Origin: Nageia nagi
Taxonomy: Eukaryota; Pinophyta
NCBI GenBank assembly: GCA_050084985.1
Contig: JBITNC010000002.1
Coordinates: forward strand, 24,490,001-24,554,000
Direction of reading: 5' to 3'
Length of the DNA: 64,000 bases
Shown here: positions 1-11,561 of the stretch, one piece after another
How the letters are laid out: every line of letters begins with the position of its first letter
Position numbering within the stretch: the stretch's first letter is position 1
Program-made: the position numbers and the translations under genes
The notes under the pieces: generated by a model
Seen by the model: the letters and a program-made list of their open reading frames with translations, nothing else
What the model was told of the DNA's origin: nothing
The model's database searches: none

Positions 1-1491
1 AATGTATTGTTAAAATGGAAGAATATTTTTGAATGTGATCCCTTTGCCTAGAATGCATATAAGAATGGGTAGAAAAGGTTAAATGCATTTTTTATTAATT
101 TATTTTATGTTATGTAAAATGTTATATATTTACTTTCATGTTTGGGTGAAGGGTACATACACATATTAATACTTTTTATCTTGTCTACTTATGCTCTCCC
201 TTTACGCTTAGTGCGATCTAAGGTGACCAGAATAGACCGGATAAGAAGGAGTAATTAATTTCTCTTTTCTTTCACATTCACATTATCATTAATTTGGCTA
301 ATTTACCCACACATAATGACCTCTTACTAGTAAGAGGAGTTAATTTACTACACATAATACTTCCACAATTGGAAGGGGTAAGTGAATCACATTTAATTTG
401 GAATGAACTTAAAGGAAATAAATCGGGTTTTTTGGTAGTGTAAATCATATTAAAAGGTTAATAAATTGGAGGGATTCGGATACATTAAGTACTTTCACTT
501 AACAAAGTATGCTCTCACTTTTGCACTTCAAGCGATCCTAAGTGATCAGAAATAAGTTAAGTGAAATAGGTAAAATTTATTCACATTTTTTGGAAACATA
601 CTTCACATTAACACTCTTAAAGAGGTCTGCCCTTACTACTCCATTGGAGGTCGAAGGGAGGTGACCCTTGGAGGAGTAATTGAACCTAACTTAATTAATT
701 TATCGACACTTAATGGCTTTTTACTAAGTCTACTCTTACCACTCCATTGGAGGTCGAAGAGATATGTGACTAGTAAAAAGAGGGAATTTATCACATATAA
801 GACTTCCACAGCTGGAAGGAGTTAATGAACATCATTAAGAGGTTGGATAATGAATCACATTATAATTAAAAGGAACAACAGGGTCTATTAAGGTCAAGAT
901 TCACTTAAAATAAACTTTGATTGCATCACATTAAGATAAGATAAATAAATGGACATGAATGTTTGGGAGGGTAGTATGCATAAATGTACTTTACTTATTT
1001 AAATGCATTTCATAAGGCCTTAAAGGAATAATTGAACATTAACGAGTTGGATGTCACTACCAACCATTAATTCTTACTTCTTTGTAACCACTGACATAAC
1101 ACACTTGAAGCCATAGAGCCAGTTACACTTGGAGGTGATGACCAAGGTAACTTTTCTTTAGGTAGGAGTCAAAAAAGGAGACTCATCTAGAACCAAGCCA
1201 AAAGCCATAGAAACTTGCAAACATTACATTAGAATTACCCAACCTACCTTGTTTAACACTTGATTAGTCAAAACAAATTAGGAAAATTAAAAAGATTAAA
1301 AATAAACAACCCATATCGTTCATTTAATTCAGACATTAAAAATACCTGAAAAAGTTAAAGAAGATAATCACATCGTTAAAAGTAGATTTTGCATATAGGC
1401 TGTTTGTGCATTAAATTGTTTTCTCGAAAATATAATATAAAAGATAAAAATAAAGTTTCTTTTTGCCGATGCTTGTTTATGATATCTAAAA
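1..1491 (+). other. Untranslated leader of element A
   Basis: No ORF of note. This is the stretch before the first gag ATG at 1492. It carries diverged direct repeats and short hairpins (listed separately). I could not find a clear tRNA-complementary primer binding site, so the 5' LTR and PBS are probably left of the window. Confidence 0.55.
191..830 (+). repeat. Diverged direct repeats with hairpin boxes in the leader of element A
   Basis: Blocks starting at 191 and 509 both open with ATGCTCTC and continue with similar text (a 'gcgatc..taagtgatcag'-like stretch). An identical 19-nt box, ACTCCATTGGAGGTCGAAG, lies at 638-656 and 741-759. Hairpin boxes CTTCCA-4 nt-TGGAAG lie at 360-375 and 803-818. 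Positions 320-337 are a perfect 18-bp palindrome. The loops differ while the stems are kept, which suggests RNA structure in the leader; that last point is inference. Confidence 0.6.
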
Positions 1492-4350
1492 ATGGTTCAA
1501 ACTAGAAGTATGATTGCTAAGAAAATGTGAGAACATCCATTTGAAATACAAGAAATAGATTCAAATAATATGGATTTGATAGAGTATTCGGTTAGGAGGC
1601 CACCTCCTTTAGATGAATTAGATTCAAAAGTAGTTCATTATGAAAGTAAAGATTTGGATTGGGGTTATGATCAATCTAGATTGCAAAGACAAAGTATAGA
1701 AGATCTTGCTACTAAGACTAGAATGTAGGTGTTAGATGAAGAGTTAATTGAAATTCATCGTCGCCTAGCTAGTCATAGGGCTATTCCTAAGACATCTTCT
1801 AGTTTATCGGGAGATGTTGAAAAACAAAATCATAGACGTGATAACTTAGAAATAGATGAGGATAAATCTCAGGCTAAAACCATAGCAGTACCAGAGATTG
1901 AGCCTTATAAAGTTAAATATGATAGAGTCATTCATTTATTATTAGACGATCGAAAAGTTAGTTCTTTAATCCGAAAAGAGGGAACTTCTTTTTCTCATAG
2001 GTCTCTCAAATTAGGAAAAAATGAAATATCAATACCTACAAGTAATTTATCCCAAAGAGCTCCTTCAATAAAGCAAACAGAGAAATCTTATTCTTCAAAG
2101 GGAGGATTACATAGAAGGGCATCTAAGTACAAAATAGAAGAGATACTTTCTTATGAAGAACTAGAAGAACGATGATTACGTAAAACAAAAGCCAATCAAA
2201 AATTTATGAAAACACATGTTGATGATATTAAAAGGGTTGCAGATATGCAACATCTTTTAAAGGAAGTTGATGAATTCATTAAAATTCAAGAATAAGAAGA
2301 TAAATTAAAAGAAATGGAAGATAAACTTCTTAGAGATAAAAGGAAATTCACAGAACAAGAACAAGCAAACAAAGAAATAAATGAGTTCCTGGAACAAGAA
2401 AAGAAGAGACTTCATAAAGAACATGAGATTCAACTTCGCTTACAGGAATTACAACTTAAAGAATTAGAGAATGAAAAAATAAAAAGGGAACAATATTTAT
2501 GCATGGAGAAAGAAAAACAAAGACAATGGGATGAATATCAAAAAATAAAGAATTTGAAACTGAAAACTCCTGAAAGAAGTCAAATGCAAAGATATCGAGA
2601 TCCTTATTTAGAAAAACAAGAAGCGATGGATAGAGAGACAGCCATTTTACTACAAAAGGAAATGGATAAGGAATTAGAGCTTCAAAAATTATATGATAAA
2701 CAAAAACAAGATTCTATTAGAAGTTGGGTGGAACAAACTCAAAATCAAACAAGACAACCTGATTACAAAGGAAAAGATCTACATGGAAAAGGGATATCCC
2801 AAAGACCTCCTAGGATCCCTATTCTGTGACAACATTCACCTCTTAAAATATTGCCTCCACCACCATCAGAGTTTCCTTCTGACCATGAGTCTTACACTTC
2901 AAGATCAATTTCTGAAAAGCATCCGAATACACGAGGACATCATAGACACACTGAAGGTCATAAAACTGATAAAGAATTAGAAGACTTTATGAAGGACTTT
3001 ATAAATCGAGAAATGAATGTTCAAGGACTTCAAAAATTAAATTACAAGAATATTTGCAATGAACCTATTCATCCAAGTGTTTCAAAAAAGAAACTACCAT
3101 ATAGGTTTGAATTTCCTAAGATAGAATCATTTAAAGGAAGAGAAGAGCCCAAAGAACATTTGAGAAAATTTACATTTTCTAGTTATCAGATAGCCAATGA
3201 TGACTCATTAATGTTACGTATATTTCCTATGACACTCACAAGCCAAGCTTTAGATTGGTATAATAGTTTACCTATGCATAGTTTATATAAGTTCGAACAA
3301 TTAGCTAATCAATTTCTTGAACACTTTAGGATCAATATTAAAGAAACATCTTCAATCACTGATCTTACAAGATTGCAACAATTTCCTAATGAAACCATAC
3401 AAGATTACATCTCAAGATGGCGGGCTATACTCACTAGTATGCCTTATAAAATACCACAGGAGGAATTGGTTAAGTTATTTAGTCAAAGTTGTCTAAGACC
3501 AATAGCTAGTGTTCTCCAAATTCAACAACATAAAACTTTCGAAGAAGCTATGGCTTAGGCAGTAGTTATAGAAAGAGTTAAAATTCAAGATGAAGAACTA
3601 AAGCTCAAGAAAAAAGAATACAAAAAGGGTAATCAATATGAAAATAGTACTAAACAACCACAAAACAATCAAATAGCTATGACAGAGGATTCTGGTCAAG
3701 CTTCAAAAATTGAAGAAAATATTGAACCTAAGCCTAAAAGAAATTTTACCCCATTATCAGAACCATTAGCCGAAATACTTAAAAAATTATGTGATAATGG
3801 TATGATTAGATTACCTAATATAAAACCTAAAAATCCTAATGCTAAGGGAAGCAAATGGTATAAGGAAAATGAATTTTGTGCTTATCATGGACAAAAAGGA
3901 CATAATACAAATAGATGTCGAACTTTACAACATAAAATTCAAGACTTGATAGATAGTCGAAAAATAGATGTGGATAATCCTATTGTGCCTTCGAATCAAA
4001 ATTTAGGGATATATCAAAACCCCTTACCTTCCCATCAGGCTAACAATGTGGCGACCATCCCAAACCAAATGAACTATACATGGAATAATAAGGATACACC
4101 ATTTATAGGGACTATAGATGATTCAATACATATGATTGGTATAGCTACAAGAGTGCAACAATATCAGAATAAATAAGATAATCCATGAAAAAATCAATCG
4201 ATATCAAACCCAATTAATATACAACCAATACCTCCTCTGCAACAACCTAAAGTTTCGATAAAAGGTGCTCTTCAATGACAATTGAAAATGTCTCCAGTTA
4301 AGATGACTTTATTGGAATTATTACAATAGTCTGAGAATTATAAGGAGGCT
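1492..4350 (+). pseudogene. Gag region of element A (coiled coil, capsid, zinc knuckle)
   Basis: Forms the particle shell and binds element RNA. Codons at 2200-2700 give a Glu/Lys/Gln-rich segment predicted to be a long coiled coil. About 3100-3560 matches the retrotransposon gag capsid fold (LDWYNSLP, then LANQFLEHF, then LQQFPNETIQDYISRW). 3877-3918 is a zinc knuckle of the pattern C-x2-H-x4-H-x4-C (CAYHGQKGHNTNRC), the variant with a second His in place of Cys common in Tat-type gag, followed by TLQHKIQDLID. Stops at 1528, 1726, 2173, 2293, 2827, 3556, 4174, 4186, 4276 and 4327 break it. Confidence 0.85.
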
Positions 4351-4479
4351 ATGAATCAAATTCTACAAGAAATTCAAGTGGATACTAGTAACCCTGATGA
4401 TTTTATTTCAATAGTTGAAAGTTTGAAGATATCTCAACAACCTAGCAACACCTTCTACAAACAAGAAAAATTAAATAAC

Positions 4480-4860
4480 GATGGACCAGGCAGACTTGAT
4501 CCACCTTTACATATAATAGGTAAAGTAGATGGAAAATTATTTAAAATAATTATGATAGATGAAGGATCGGCTATAAATATAATTTCAGATGCTACATACA
4601 AAAATTTGAATTTATCAGATTCGCTTATCTTAGCTCCTTTACAAATAAGGGCATTTAATGATGCAGTGTGTTAAACTTTGGGATCAATATTGCTACCGAT
4701 TACAGTAGGGGCTAAAACTGTTCAAACTTTATTACATATAATTGAAGGAAATATTATACAATACAATGTGCTTTTAGGACATCCATGGATTAGAGAAATG
4801 CAATGTGTTCCATCGACCTATCATGGATGTTTAAAATACGTTTACAAAGATAAAGTTCAT
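4480..4860 (+). pseudogene. Aspartic protease domain of element A
   Basis: Would cleave the polyprotein. The segment around 4504-4615 has the retropepsin layout: a hydrophobic strand, then the active-site loop D-E-G-S-A with the Asp at 4558-4560, then a strand INIIS. Usual loops are D-[ST]-G or D-x-G-[AS], so the catalytic Asp is kept with Glu next to it. Further on, LLGHPWIREM (4768-4800) is the conserved flap-distal motif (usual form LGRPWL). Stops at 4672 and 4861 interrupt it. Confidence 0.75.
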
Positions 4861-5412
4861 TAGGTGTTTAAAGATCCAGATCCTTACTCACATTGTAATT
4901 TAATTTTTGATCCGAATAAAGTGACCTTACCGTATCCTAATTTATCAACTATATTAATGAACAAAAGTACGAATCAATCTGAAATCATAAAAGAAAAAGG
5001 TGATATAGTTATACAAGATAAAGATACTTGGGAAAGAGTTGCTAAAGCTTTAGATGAAAAATATGGAGCTTCTTCCTCAAAACAAGTAAACACCACATCT
5101 AATAATGACTCCTCCCATGTATATCCAGTAAAAGTTAAATTAAGAGATTTAGGGATGGGAGAATATGACGTAAATGATGTAGTATTTAATATACTTTCAT
5201 CGTAAGAAGTGGGAAAAATGTCCGAATCACCTAGTGTGATTGGACAAATAGTACCTTTAGGAGAAGTACCTAATCAAACAATGTTTATTTATGCAGGGAT
5301 AGTAGATCCTGTGTCAACAATACCTAATCAAACATATAAAGGAAATTTCAATAATGATATGAAATATTTATCGCCATGTTCAAGAACATTTGTCTTAAAC
5401 TATTTTAACAAA

Positions 5413-5523
5413 TGTAATTGGCAAGGATGAGGATTGGGTCGATATGAACAAGGTCCATGAGAAATAATTGAATTACAATATCAAGATCCCATTGATAAAA
5501 GTGGATTAGGTTATCAAAATAAA
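5413..5523 (+). pseudogene. G-patch-like motif between protease and RT of element A
   Basis: The reading frame shows W-Q-G, a stop, then GLGRYEQGP, a stop, then about 15 residues on SGLGYQNK. This is the spacing of a G-patch, a glycine-rich RNA-binding or helicase-activating motif with conserved GLG and QG. The two stops (5428, 5458) fall where Arg or Trp codons are likely. G-patch motifs following the protease are known in some retroviruses and reported in plant gypsy elements; the assignment here is by pattern only. Confidence 0.6.
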
Positions 5524-6225
5524 TGTGAAAGCCTTGCTAAATTAGAAAATTTAGGAGAAGAGAATTTGGATTATAATGAAGAAATTTTAGAGGAATAATC
5601 CATAGTTCAAGAAGTTATTGATATAAGAGAAGAATGATTAAATGAAATGGATGTCTTAGAAGGTGTCGAAACACTCTTTATTAATAATATTGAGCCACCC
5701 TGGAATCATTCGTGCTTACCAAGTGATATACAAGAAAAAATAAATAAAAATGTCGAATCATCAATCATTCCATATTCAGATATACCATCGATAAATATGG
5801 TTACAATAAAAGAGAATGATATTGAAGATCAAAATAATGAAAAAATAGACAAAGTTAACGAAAATCAAAATTTAATTAAAATAATAGCCAATACTTCTAC
5901 AGATGAAGCAATTGCTGATTTTTCTCTTATATCATCTAATCCCTCTATACATGAATTCAAAAATGTAGATCACATACTTGGTTCCTATGAAAATCAAGTA
6001 TGCACGAATGAACAAACTCAAGAATACGATGAAGAATATAGTGCTAATGACAATGGTTGGATACCAGTACCAAATCAATTAGAAGAAGGGTCGCATATGC
6101 TTACTGAAAAGGTCCTAGAAATAAATATTAGTAATGATCCTCAAAATCCTAAAATTATTCAATTGGGAGAAAACCTCACGAAAAATGAACAAGAAGAAAT
6201 TATAGCCTTATTAAAAGAATGATAA

Positions 6226-7002
6226 AAGGTGTTTGCATGGTCATATGTAGACATGCCTGGAATAGATCCCAAGTTAGTAGTACATAATTTAGCTTTAAAG
6301 CTTGATGCTAAACCCGTTAAACAAAAATTACGTAAAATGCATCCTACTATAGCATTAATGGTAAAAGAAGAACTCCAATAATTATTAGAAGCTAAATTTA
6401 TACAACCTATAGATTACTCGGATTGGATATCCAATATGGTACCTGTGAAAAAACTAAGTGGAAAAATAAGAATATGCACAGATTTTCGTGATCTTAACAA
6501 AGCCTACCCTAAAGATGATTTCCCTCTACCTAGCATTGATAGTTTGGTAGACTCGACAGCAGGACATGATATGTTATCATTAATGGATGGGTTTTCTGGT
6601 TATAATCAAATAAAAATAGCTACCGAAGATCAACATAAAATAGCCTTTATAACTCCTTGGGGTACCTTTTGTTATAGAGTTATGCCTTTTGGATTAAAAA
6701 ATGTCGAGGCAACTTATCAAAGGGCTATGACTTATATATTCCATAACTATATGCACGACATAGTAGAAGATTATGTTGATGATTTGTTGGTTAGATCTAA
6801 ATATCGAGTAACTCATGGAAAAGACCTAATTAAAGTCTTGGATAGATTATTGGAGCATAAAGTAAGATTAAATGCAAAAAAATGTGTTTTTGGTGTAACT
6901 TCAGGAAAATTATTAGGATTTATTGTGTCTCGACAAGGAATTGAAATAGATCCTAGTAAACTGAAGGCAGTAGTAGACATGCCACCTCCTACAAATCTAA
7001 AA
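6226..7002 (+). pseudogene. Reverse transcriptase domain of element A
   Basis: Copies element RNA into DNA. The segment starts VFAWSYVDMPG, then VKQKLRKMHP, and has the core motifs ICTDFRDLNKAYPKDDFPLP, LSLMDGFSGYNQI, TPWGTFCYRVMPFGL and the catalytic box YVDD at 6772-6783, followed by HKVRLNAKKCVFG and LGFIVS. The catalytic Asp pair is kept. In-frame stops at 6220, 6223, 6379, 7003 and 7018 break the frame at and around the domain. Confidence 0.93.
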
Positions 7003-7020
7003 TAATTACAAAGTTTATAG

Positions 7021-7560
7021 GGCAAGTTACAAGCTATTAGAAGGTTTATAGCTCAACTTTCTGATAAATGTAAACCATTTACAAAATTGTTAAAAAAGGG
7101 AGTAGAATATCATTGGGGCAAAGAGCAACAAGATGCATTCGATGAAATTAAAAGATATTTATTATCACCTCCTGTCTTAAGTCCACCAAGAAAAGATGTA
7201 CCCTTTTTGTTATATATCTCCGCTACTGAAAGTGCTTTAGGAACAATGCTTGCTCAAAAGAATGAACACAATAAAGAGCAAGCTATATATTATCTGAGTA
7301 GAACCCTAGTGAGCTACGAGATTAAGTACATATATTTGGAAAAATTATTTCTTGCTGTTATTTTTGCTACTAAAAAAATCTGACATTATATGCTTAATCA
7401 TACAACATACGTCATCTCTAAAATGGATCCATTGAAATATATGATGAATAAAACATATCAAAATTCAAGAACTGCAAAGTGGATAATGCATTTAACCGAA
7501 TTTGATTTACATTTTATTGGACAAAAGTCAATAAAAGGACAAGTAATTATTGATTATCTC
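7021..7560 (+). pseudogene. First RNase H and connection domain of element A
   Basis: Follows RT directly. WGKEQQDAFDEIKRYL, then LLYISATESALGTMLAQ, then IYYLSRTL and EKLFLAVIFATKKI match the Ty3/gypsy RT-RNase H linker and RNase H fold. Catalytic acidic residues are poorly kept (YISAT where Y-x-D-A is usual), in line with the known decay of the native RNase H in dual-RNase-H Tat elements. A stop lies at 7381. Confidence 0.8.
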
Positions 7561-7659
7561 ATTGATGCTCCATTGCACGATGACAAACCCCTTATCATTG
7601 AATTACCCAATGATGGGGTGTTTCAACTAGATGAAATTGAAATACCTATAGAACCTGAA

Positions 7660-8090
7660 GATGATTGGGATATGACAATACACTTTGATGGTTCCCGATG
7701 TGAACAAGGTGGTGGAGCAGGTGTCATATTTATAACCATGCAAGGGATCCCTATACCATATTCATTTAAATTAAAATTTCCTTGTACTAATAATAATGCG
7801 GAATACGAAGCTTTGATATTAGCATTAAAAACTACAGTTAAATTAAAACTTAAAAGAATTAAGATTATTAGGGATTCTTTACTCATTGTAAATCAAGTGA
7901 AAGGAATCTGTCAATGTAAAGAACCTTTACTTCAAAAGTATAAAGTGTTAGTTGAAGAATTATTAAAATCTTTTGACCGATTTAGTACAGAAGCGGCACC
8001 AAGATCATCTAATAGATTTGCAGATGCTATGGCTTCTATTGGATCTTTTATCCTAGGGGATCCTAAAAAATCTTCAATTCAAGTTGAAAT
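7660..8090 (+). pseudogene. Second, archaeal-type RNase H of element A
   Basis: Would remove the RNA strand after reverse transcription. All four expected acidic positions are visible: Asp in HFDGS (7687-7689), Glu in AEYEAL (7801), Asp in IIRDSLLIVNQV (7873-7875) and Asp in NRFADAMAS (8023-8025). That makes this the better preserved RNase H of the two. Its position between the first RNase H and integrase is typical of the Tat lineage. No stop falls inside it; the next is at 8119. Confidence 0.85.
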
Positions 8091-8121
8091 AATTCAATTG
8101 TCTCAATCATCATTACAATAG

Positions 8122-9432
8122 GAAGATGAAGAAAAAAGTGTGTTAAGTATTAACGTAACTGATAAAGATAATTGGTACAAGGAATTGATAGATTTTTTAA
8201 AATTTGGAACTCTTCCTGCAGACCTTAATAAATCATCATGACAAGCATTTAAAATCAAAGCAACTAAATATTGTTTGATAGGGGATATCTTGCATTGATG
8301 AAATTTCAACAGTATTTTACTCAGATGCCTTGAATGTAATGATATTAAAAAAGCTATATCCTCCACACATGATGGAGCATGCGGAGGACATTTCAATGGT
8401 GCTGCGATTGTAAAACGATTAATTCGAATGGGGTATTATTGGCCTACTATGGAAAAGGATTGTTGTGAATATGTTAAAAAATGTTTTAAATATCAACAAT
8501 ATGCTCATTTATTTTCACAACCATCTCAAGAACTACATCTTATACAATCACTTTGGCCATTCTCTAAATGGGCATTAGATTTAATAGGACAAATTACACC
8601 TACATCTTCTAGTGGACACAAGTTCATCATCACAACAACTGAATATTTTACTAAATGGGTAGAGTCTATTCCTATGACTTCCACTACTAGTTCAAAAATT
8701 GTGGAATTTATAAAAAGTTATATTATATGTAGATTCAGCATACCGAACCAATTAATTACAGATAATGGAAAAAAATTTAAAAATAAGGAGGTAAAATGAA
8801 TATGTGACAAGTATAAAATTAAACAAAGTTTTTCCACTCCATATTATCCGTAAGGCAATGGACAAGCAAAAGCTACTAATAAGACTATTCAGAACATCTT
8901 AGCAAAAATAGTAAATGATTCTCATAGAGATTAGCATATGCAAATATCAAAGGCCTTATGGGCTTATCGTACCAGTGTATGCACCCCTATTGGGGCAACA
9001 CCATTCTCTTTAGTATATGGAACAGAAGCCATCCTACCCATAGAACTTGAGATACCATCCCTTAGAGTAAATCTAAGTGAGCAAAATTCTGATGAAGAAG
9101 CAAGACAAACTTGCTTAGATCAATTGTTACTTTTAGATGAAAAATGTATTAATGCTTTAGAGCATATGCGAGTTTATCAGAAGAGGATAAAATGAGCTTT
9201 TGATAAAAGGGCTTTAATTCATGAGTTCAAAATAGGTGATTTAGTTTTAAAATAAAATCAACAAACTTCACGAATAGAACAACAACTTAGAGATAAGTTT
9301 GCTCTGAATTTTTTAGGACCATATATCATTAAGAAAAAATTCGGCAAAGGAACTTATCATCTATCAGACTTAGAAGGAAATGAAGAGCATGAACCTATAA
9401 ATATCATGCATCTTCGACCCTTCTATACATAA
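8122..9432 (+). pseudogene. Integrase of element A, catalytic Glu lost
   Basis: Would join element DNA to the genome. The zinc-binding part has HDGACGGH (8368-8391) and then KKCFKYQ, where the second Cys of the C-x2-C pair is Tyr (8491-8493). The core has WALDLIG (Asp 8578-8580) and LITDNGKKF (Asp 8761-8763). The Glu expected 35 residues later is Lys (8869-8871, A-K-ATNK), a G-to-A change that would abolish activity. The C-terminal part has LNFLGPYIIKKKFGKGTYHL and ends NIMHLRPFYT before TAA 9430. Stops at 8239, 8296, 8299, 8797, 8851, 8932, 9193 and 9253. Confidence 0.9.
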
Positions 9433-9549
9433 AAATGATAAAAAATGAAAATGTGTATATTAGTTTTCTTTCATTTTATTTTATTATTAAATTGATAAAT
9501 AAATAAAAGTATTGATATTTGTCAAGTGTTAATGATTAAAACAGAAAGG

Positions 9550-10269
9550 ATGAATCTGGCAAAGGAATATACTGAAGGTAGCATAATGCCACCATAAGTA
9601 CAATTTCCACCACCAAGATATCCAGGTGACTTAGCATTAACATATTTACAACATAGATTTGATCTTAATCTCTTAAATTATTTACAATTAACTATTGATG
9701 AACAATATGAAAGAAATATCATATGTTTTGTGGTAGAAATAATGATTGGGAAGTCACCTTTTGTGGATACGAAGTAAGCATTATTTAGATCCACAAATCT
9801 ATTTCACCCATATGGAAAGAATATCACAAGAAATAATGATTTTCTACCTACAATGGCCCTATGGAATACCGAGAATCGTTATAAATTGCCAATTAACTAA
9901 GTATTCACTCCTTTTAGCTAGGCAGAAATACGTTAAACAATTAACCAAAAGCCTAGAATGGATGGATGAAATTTTACATTATTTACCTCATAAAAGGGTG
10001 ATTTATGATTGTTCAAATACTTTTGTGGCTTTTCCTCCTAGAACGTCACGGCAATACTATAGGTAAATTCATAGGTTTTCTCGCATGCAAATGCAACACA
10101 TAATTTGGAAACGAAAGTTGGAACAAAGGCAAGCTTGTCATATTACCGAACTTACAATGATGAATCAAATAAGGGTTAGAAATGAGATTATCGAAAAACT
10201 ATCAAAAGAACATAGAGTGTGCAATAATGGAAGTTATCTTCCAGGGCTATGGATGCCTGACTGGCAATA
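9550..10269 (+). pseudogene. Unrecognised extra ORF downstream of integrase in element A
   Basis: A new ATG at 9550 opens a frame with proline-rich start (PPPRYPGDL) and LTYLQHRFDLNLLNYL; it is lost near 9740. From 9746 another frame is open to 10269 with a single stop at 10064-10066, reading for example SKHYLDPQIYFTHMERIS and HITELTMMNQIRVRNEII. Together this looks like about 235 residues broken by one or two indels between about 9725 and 9780. I do not recognise a family. It follows pol by 120 bases, on the same strand. An alternative is chance openness in AT-rich DNA, but 175 codons with one stop argues for coding origin. Confidence 0.4.
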
Positions 10270-11516
10270 GAGCAAGGTTGTAGCAGGATCGAGGGGTTAT
10301 TCCTCATTGGGGCTATGGACACCTATCTGGCAATGAGGCATACCTTACAAGTGGCAATATGTCCATTTTGGTTAGCGACCTTCTTTCCTATGGACCTCTA
10401 TACATTTGATACGGATAGACTAGCTTATTGATGTCTCTAGGATATTTCATCTCAAATGATCTAAGAAGGGGAATGAATCTCACTACACACACTAGAGTTT
10501 GTAGATTTTTTATCAACATATAACAATATTGTTTGATATCATCTTAGGTTGTTAAATCTTGAGATAAAGAAAGATGAGGTAGATGTTATCATAACTTGGT
10601 TATTAATCTAAAATCACCTAATCTTTTGTCATAGTTCGTAATATGTTTTGTGTTTAGAATCATGTGTGTCATTTTGTTAAACCCATTCCTTTTGAAAATA
10701 TCACTACCCTTGAACATTATTAAATTACTTTTCTTTGGAAAGGATAGGAATGATTATTTATTGTTCCCCTGACCAAGATAAAGTTAATGTTCATTTACAT
10801 CCATAAGTCACTAGTGTGTCATGTCAAGCCATTTTTACTATTACCTATTACCTTTGAACATTATTAAAATTGCTTTTCTTTGGAAAGGATAGGAATGATT
10901 ATTTATCGTTCCCCTGACCAAGATAAAGTTAATGTTCATTTGCATCCATAAGTCACTAGTTTGTCATGTCAAGAAGTTTATTATGAAATTGCCAAGTACG
11001 GAAGATGATGCATCTAATTTTGCAAAAATATAATAAAAATATGTCCTTAAATAACTTTACTTATTAAAATTATCAATTGGATTTATTGATTATAGCAATT
11101 ATAATCGTACTTATTATTAACTTAATTTTGAGAATAATAACATCATCAATACCAATTTGTTGATATATGTTATATATTTCATCATTATACATTATACATT
11201 CCACAATTATATTTGTACATCATACATTTCAAAAATTACATATATCATTAACATCTATTCATCATCAAGTAATCAAAAGACAATCATGATCTACATAACA
11301 ACACATCATACCTATTTTATCATAAATCTATATATAGAATGAAAGCTCATGCATCAGAATCATACAAGTATCATAAATATCAAAGATCTATCTATCTATA
11401 TATACATCATCATAGTCCATCAAAAGGTCATCATAACATCATGAATCATACAATAAAATACAAGGGTCCAATAACCTCATAAGCATATAAAAATAACATC
11501 ATGAAAAAGGGTATCC
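10270..11516. other. Non-coding stretch of element A between the extra ORF and the PMD gene
   Basis: No gene seen. Contains a duplicated block (10706-10973, listed separately) and an ATC/TAC-rich simple stretch at about 11160-11460. Confidence 0.5.
10706..10973 (+). repeat. Two-copy tandem repeat, period 144
   Basis: Copy one 10706-10828, copy two 10850-10973, joined by 21 bases. They match almost base for base, both containing GGAAAGGATAGGAATGATTA, then CCCCTGACCAAGATAAAG and ending CATGTCAAG. Only a handful of differences, so the duplication is younger than, or as young as, the element's decay. Confidence 0.9.
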
Positions 11517-11561
11517 TCAAAGACTACCCCAACCACTGCCCTGTTCGCTAGGACTACTCGG

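Larger units (their letters stand above)
1492..9432 (+). pseudogene. Gag-pol polyprotein of element A, single frame with 32 internal stops
   Basis: From ATG 1492 to TAA 9430-9432 one frame can be read for about 2,646 codons with no frameshift. It is broken by 32 in-frame stops (for example 1528, 1726, 2173, 2827, 3556, 4174, 5428, 6220, 7003, 7381, 8119, 8299, 8797, 9193). Domains in order: coiled-coil gag N-terminus, capsid, zinc knuckle, protease, G-patch-like motif, RT, RNase H, second RNase H, zinc-binding and core integrase, integrase C-terminus. The fusion of gag and pol in one frame and the length fit Tat elements. Every stop is one transition away from Gln, Arg or Trp codons, as expected from decay of methylated cytosines. 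The ATG is the first in frame after the leader and is followed by coding-like sequence. Confidence 0.88.

Noticed and set aside
2693-2980. 95-codon ORF overlapping gag
   Set aside because: Out of frame with the gag-pol frame, which continues through the same bases with gag-like residues.
6813-7025. Minus-strand ORF
   Set aside because: Shadow of the reverse transcriptase frame.
7623-8396. Two minus-strand ORFs
   Set aside because: Shadows of the second RNase H and the start of integrase.
1492-9432. Stop codon reassignment or programmed readthrough instead of decay
   Set aside because: All three stop codons occur, 32 times, together with loss of the integrase catalytic Glu and a zinc Cys; decay explains everything.
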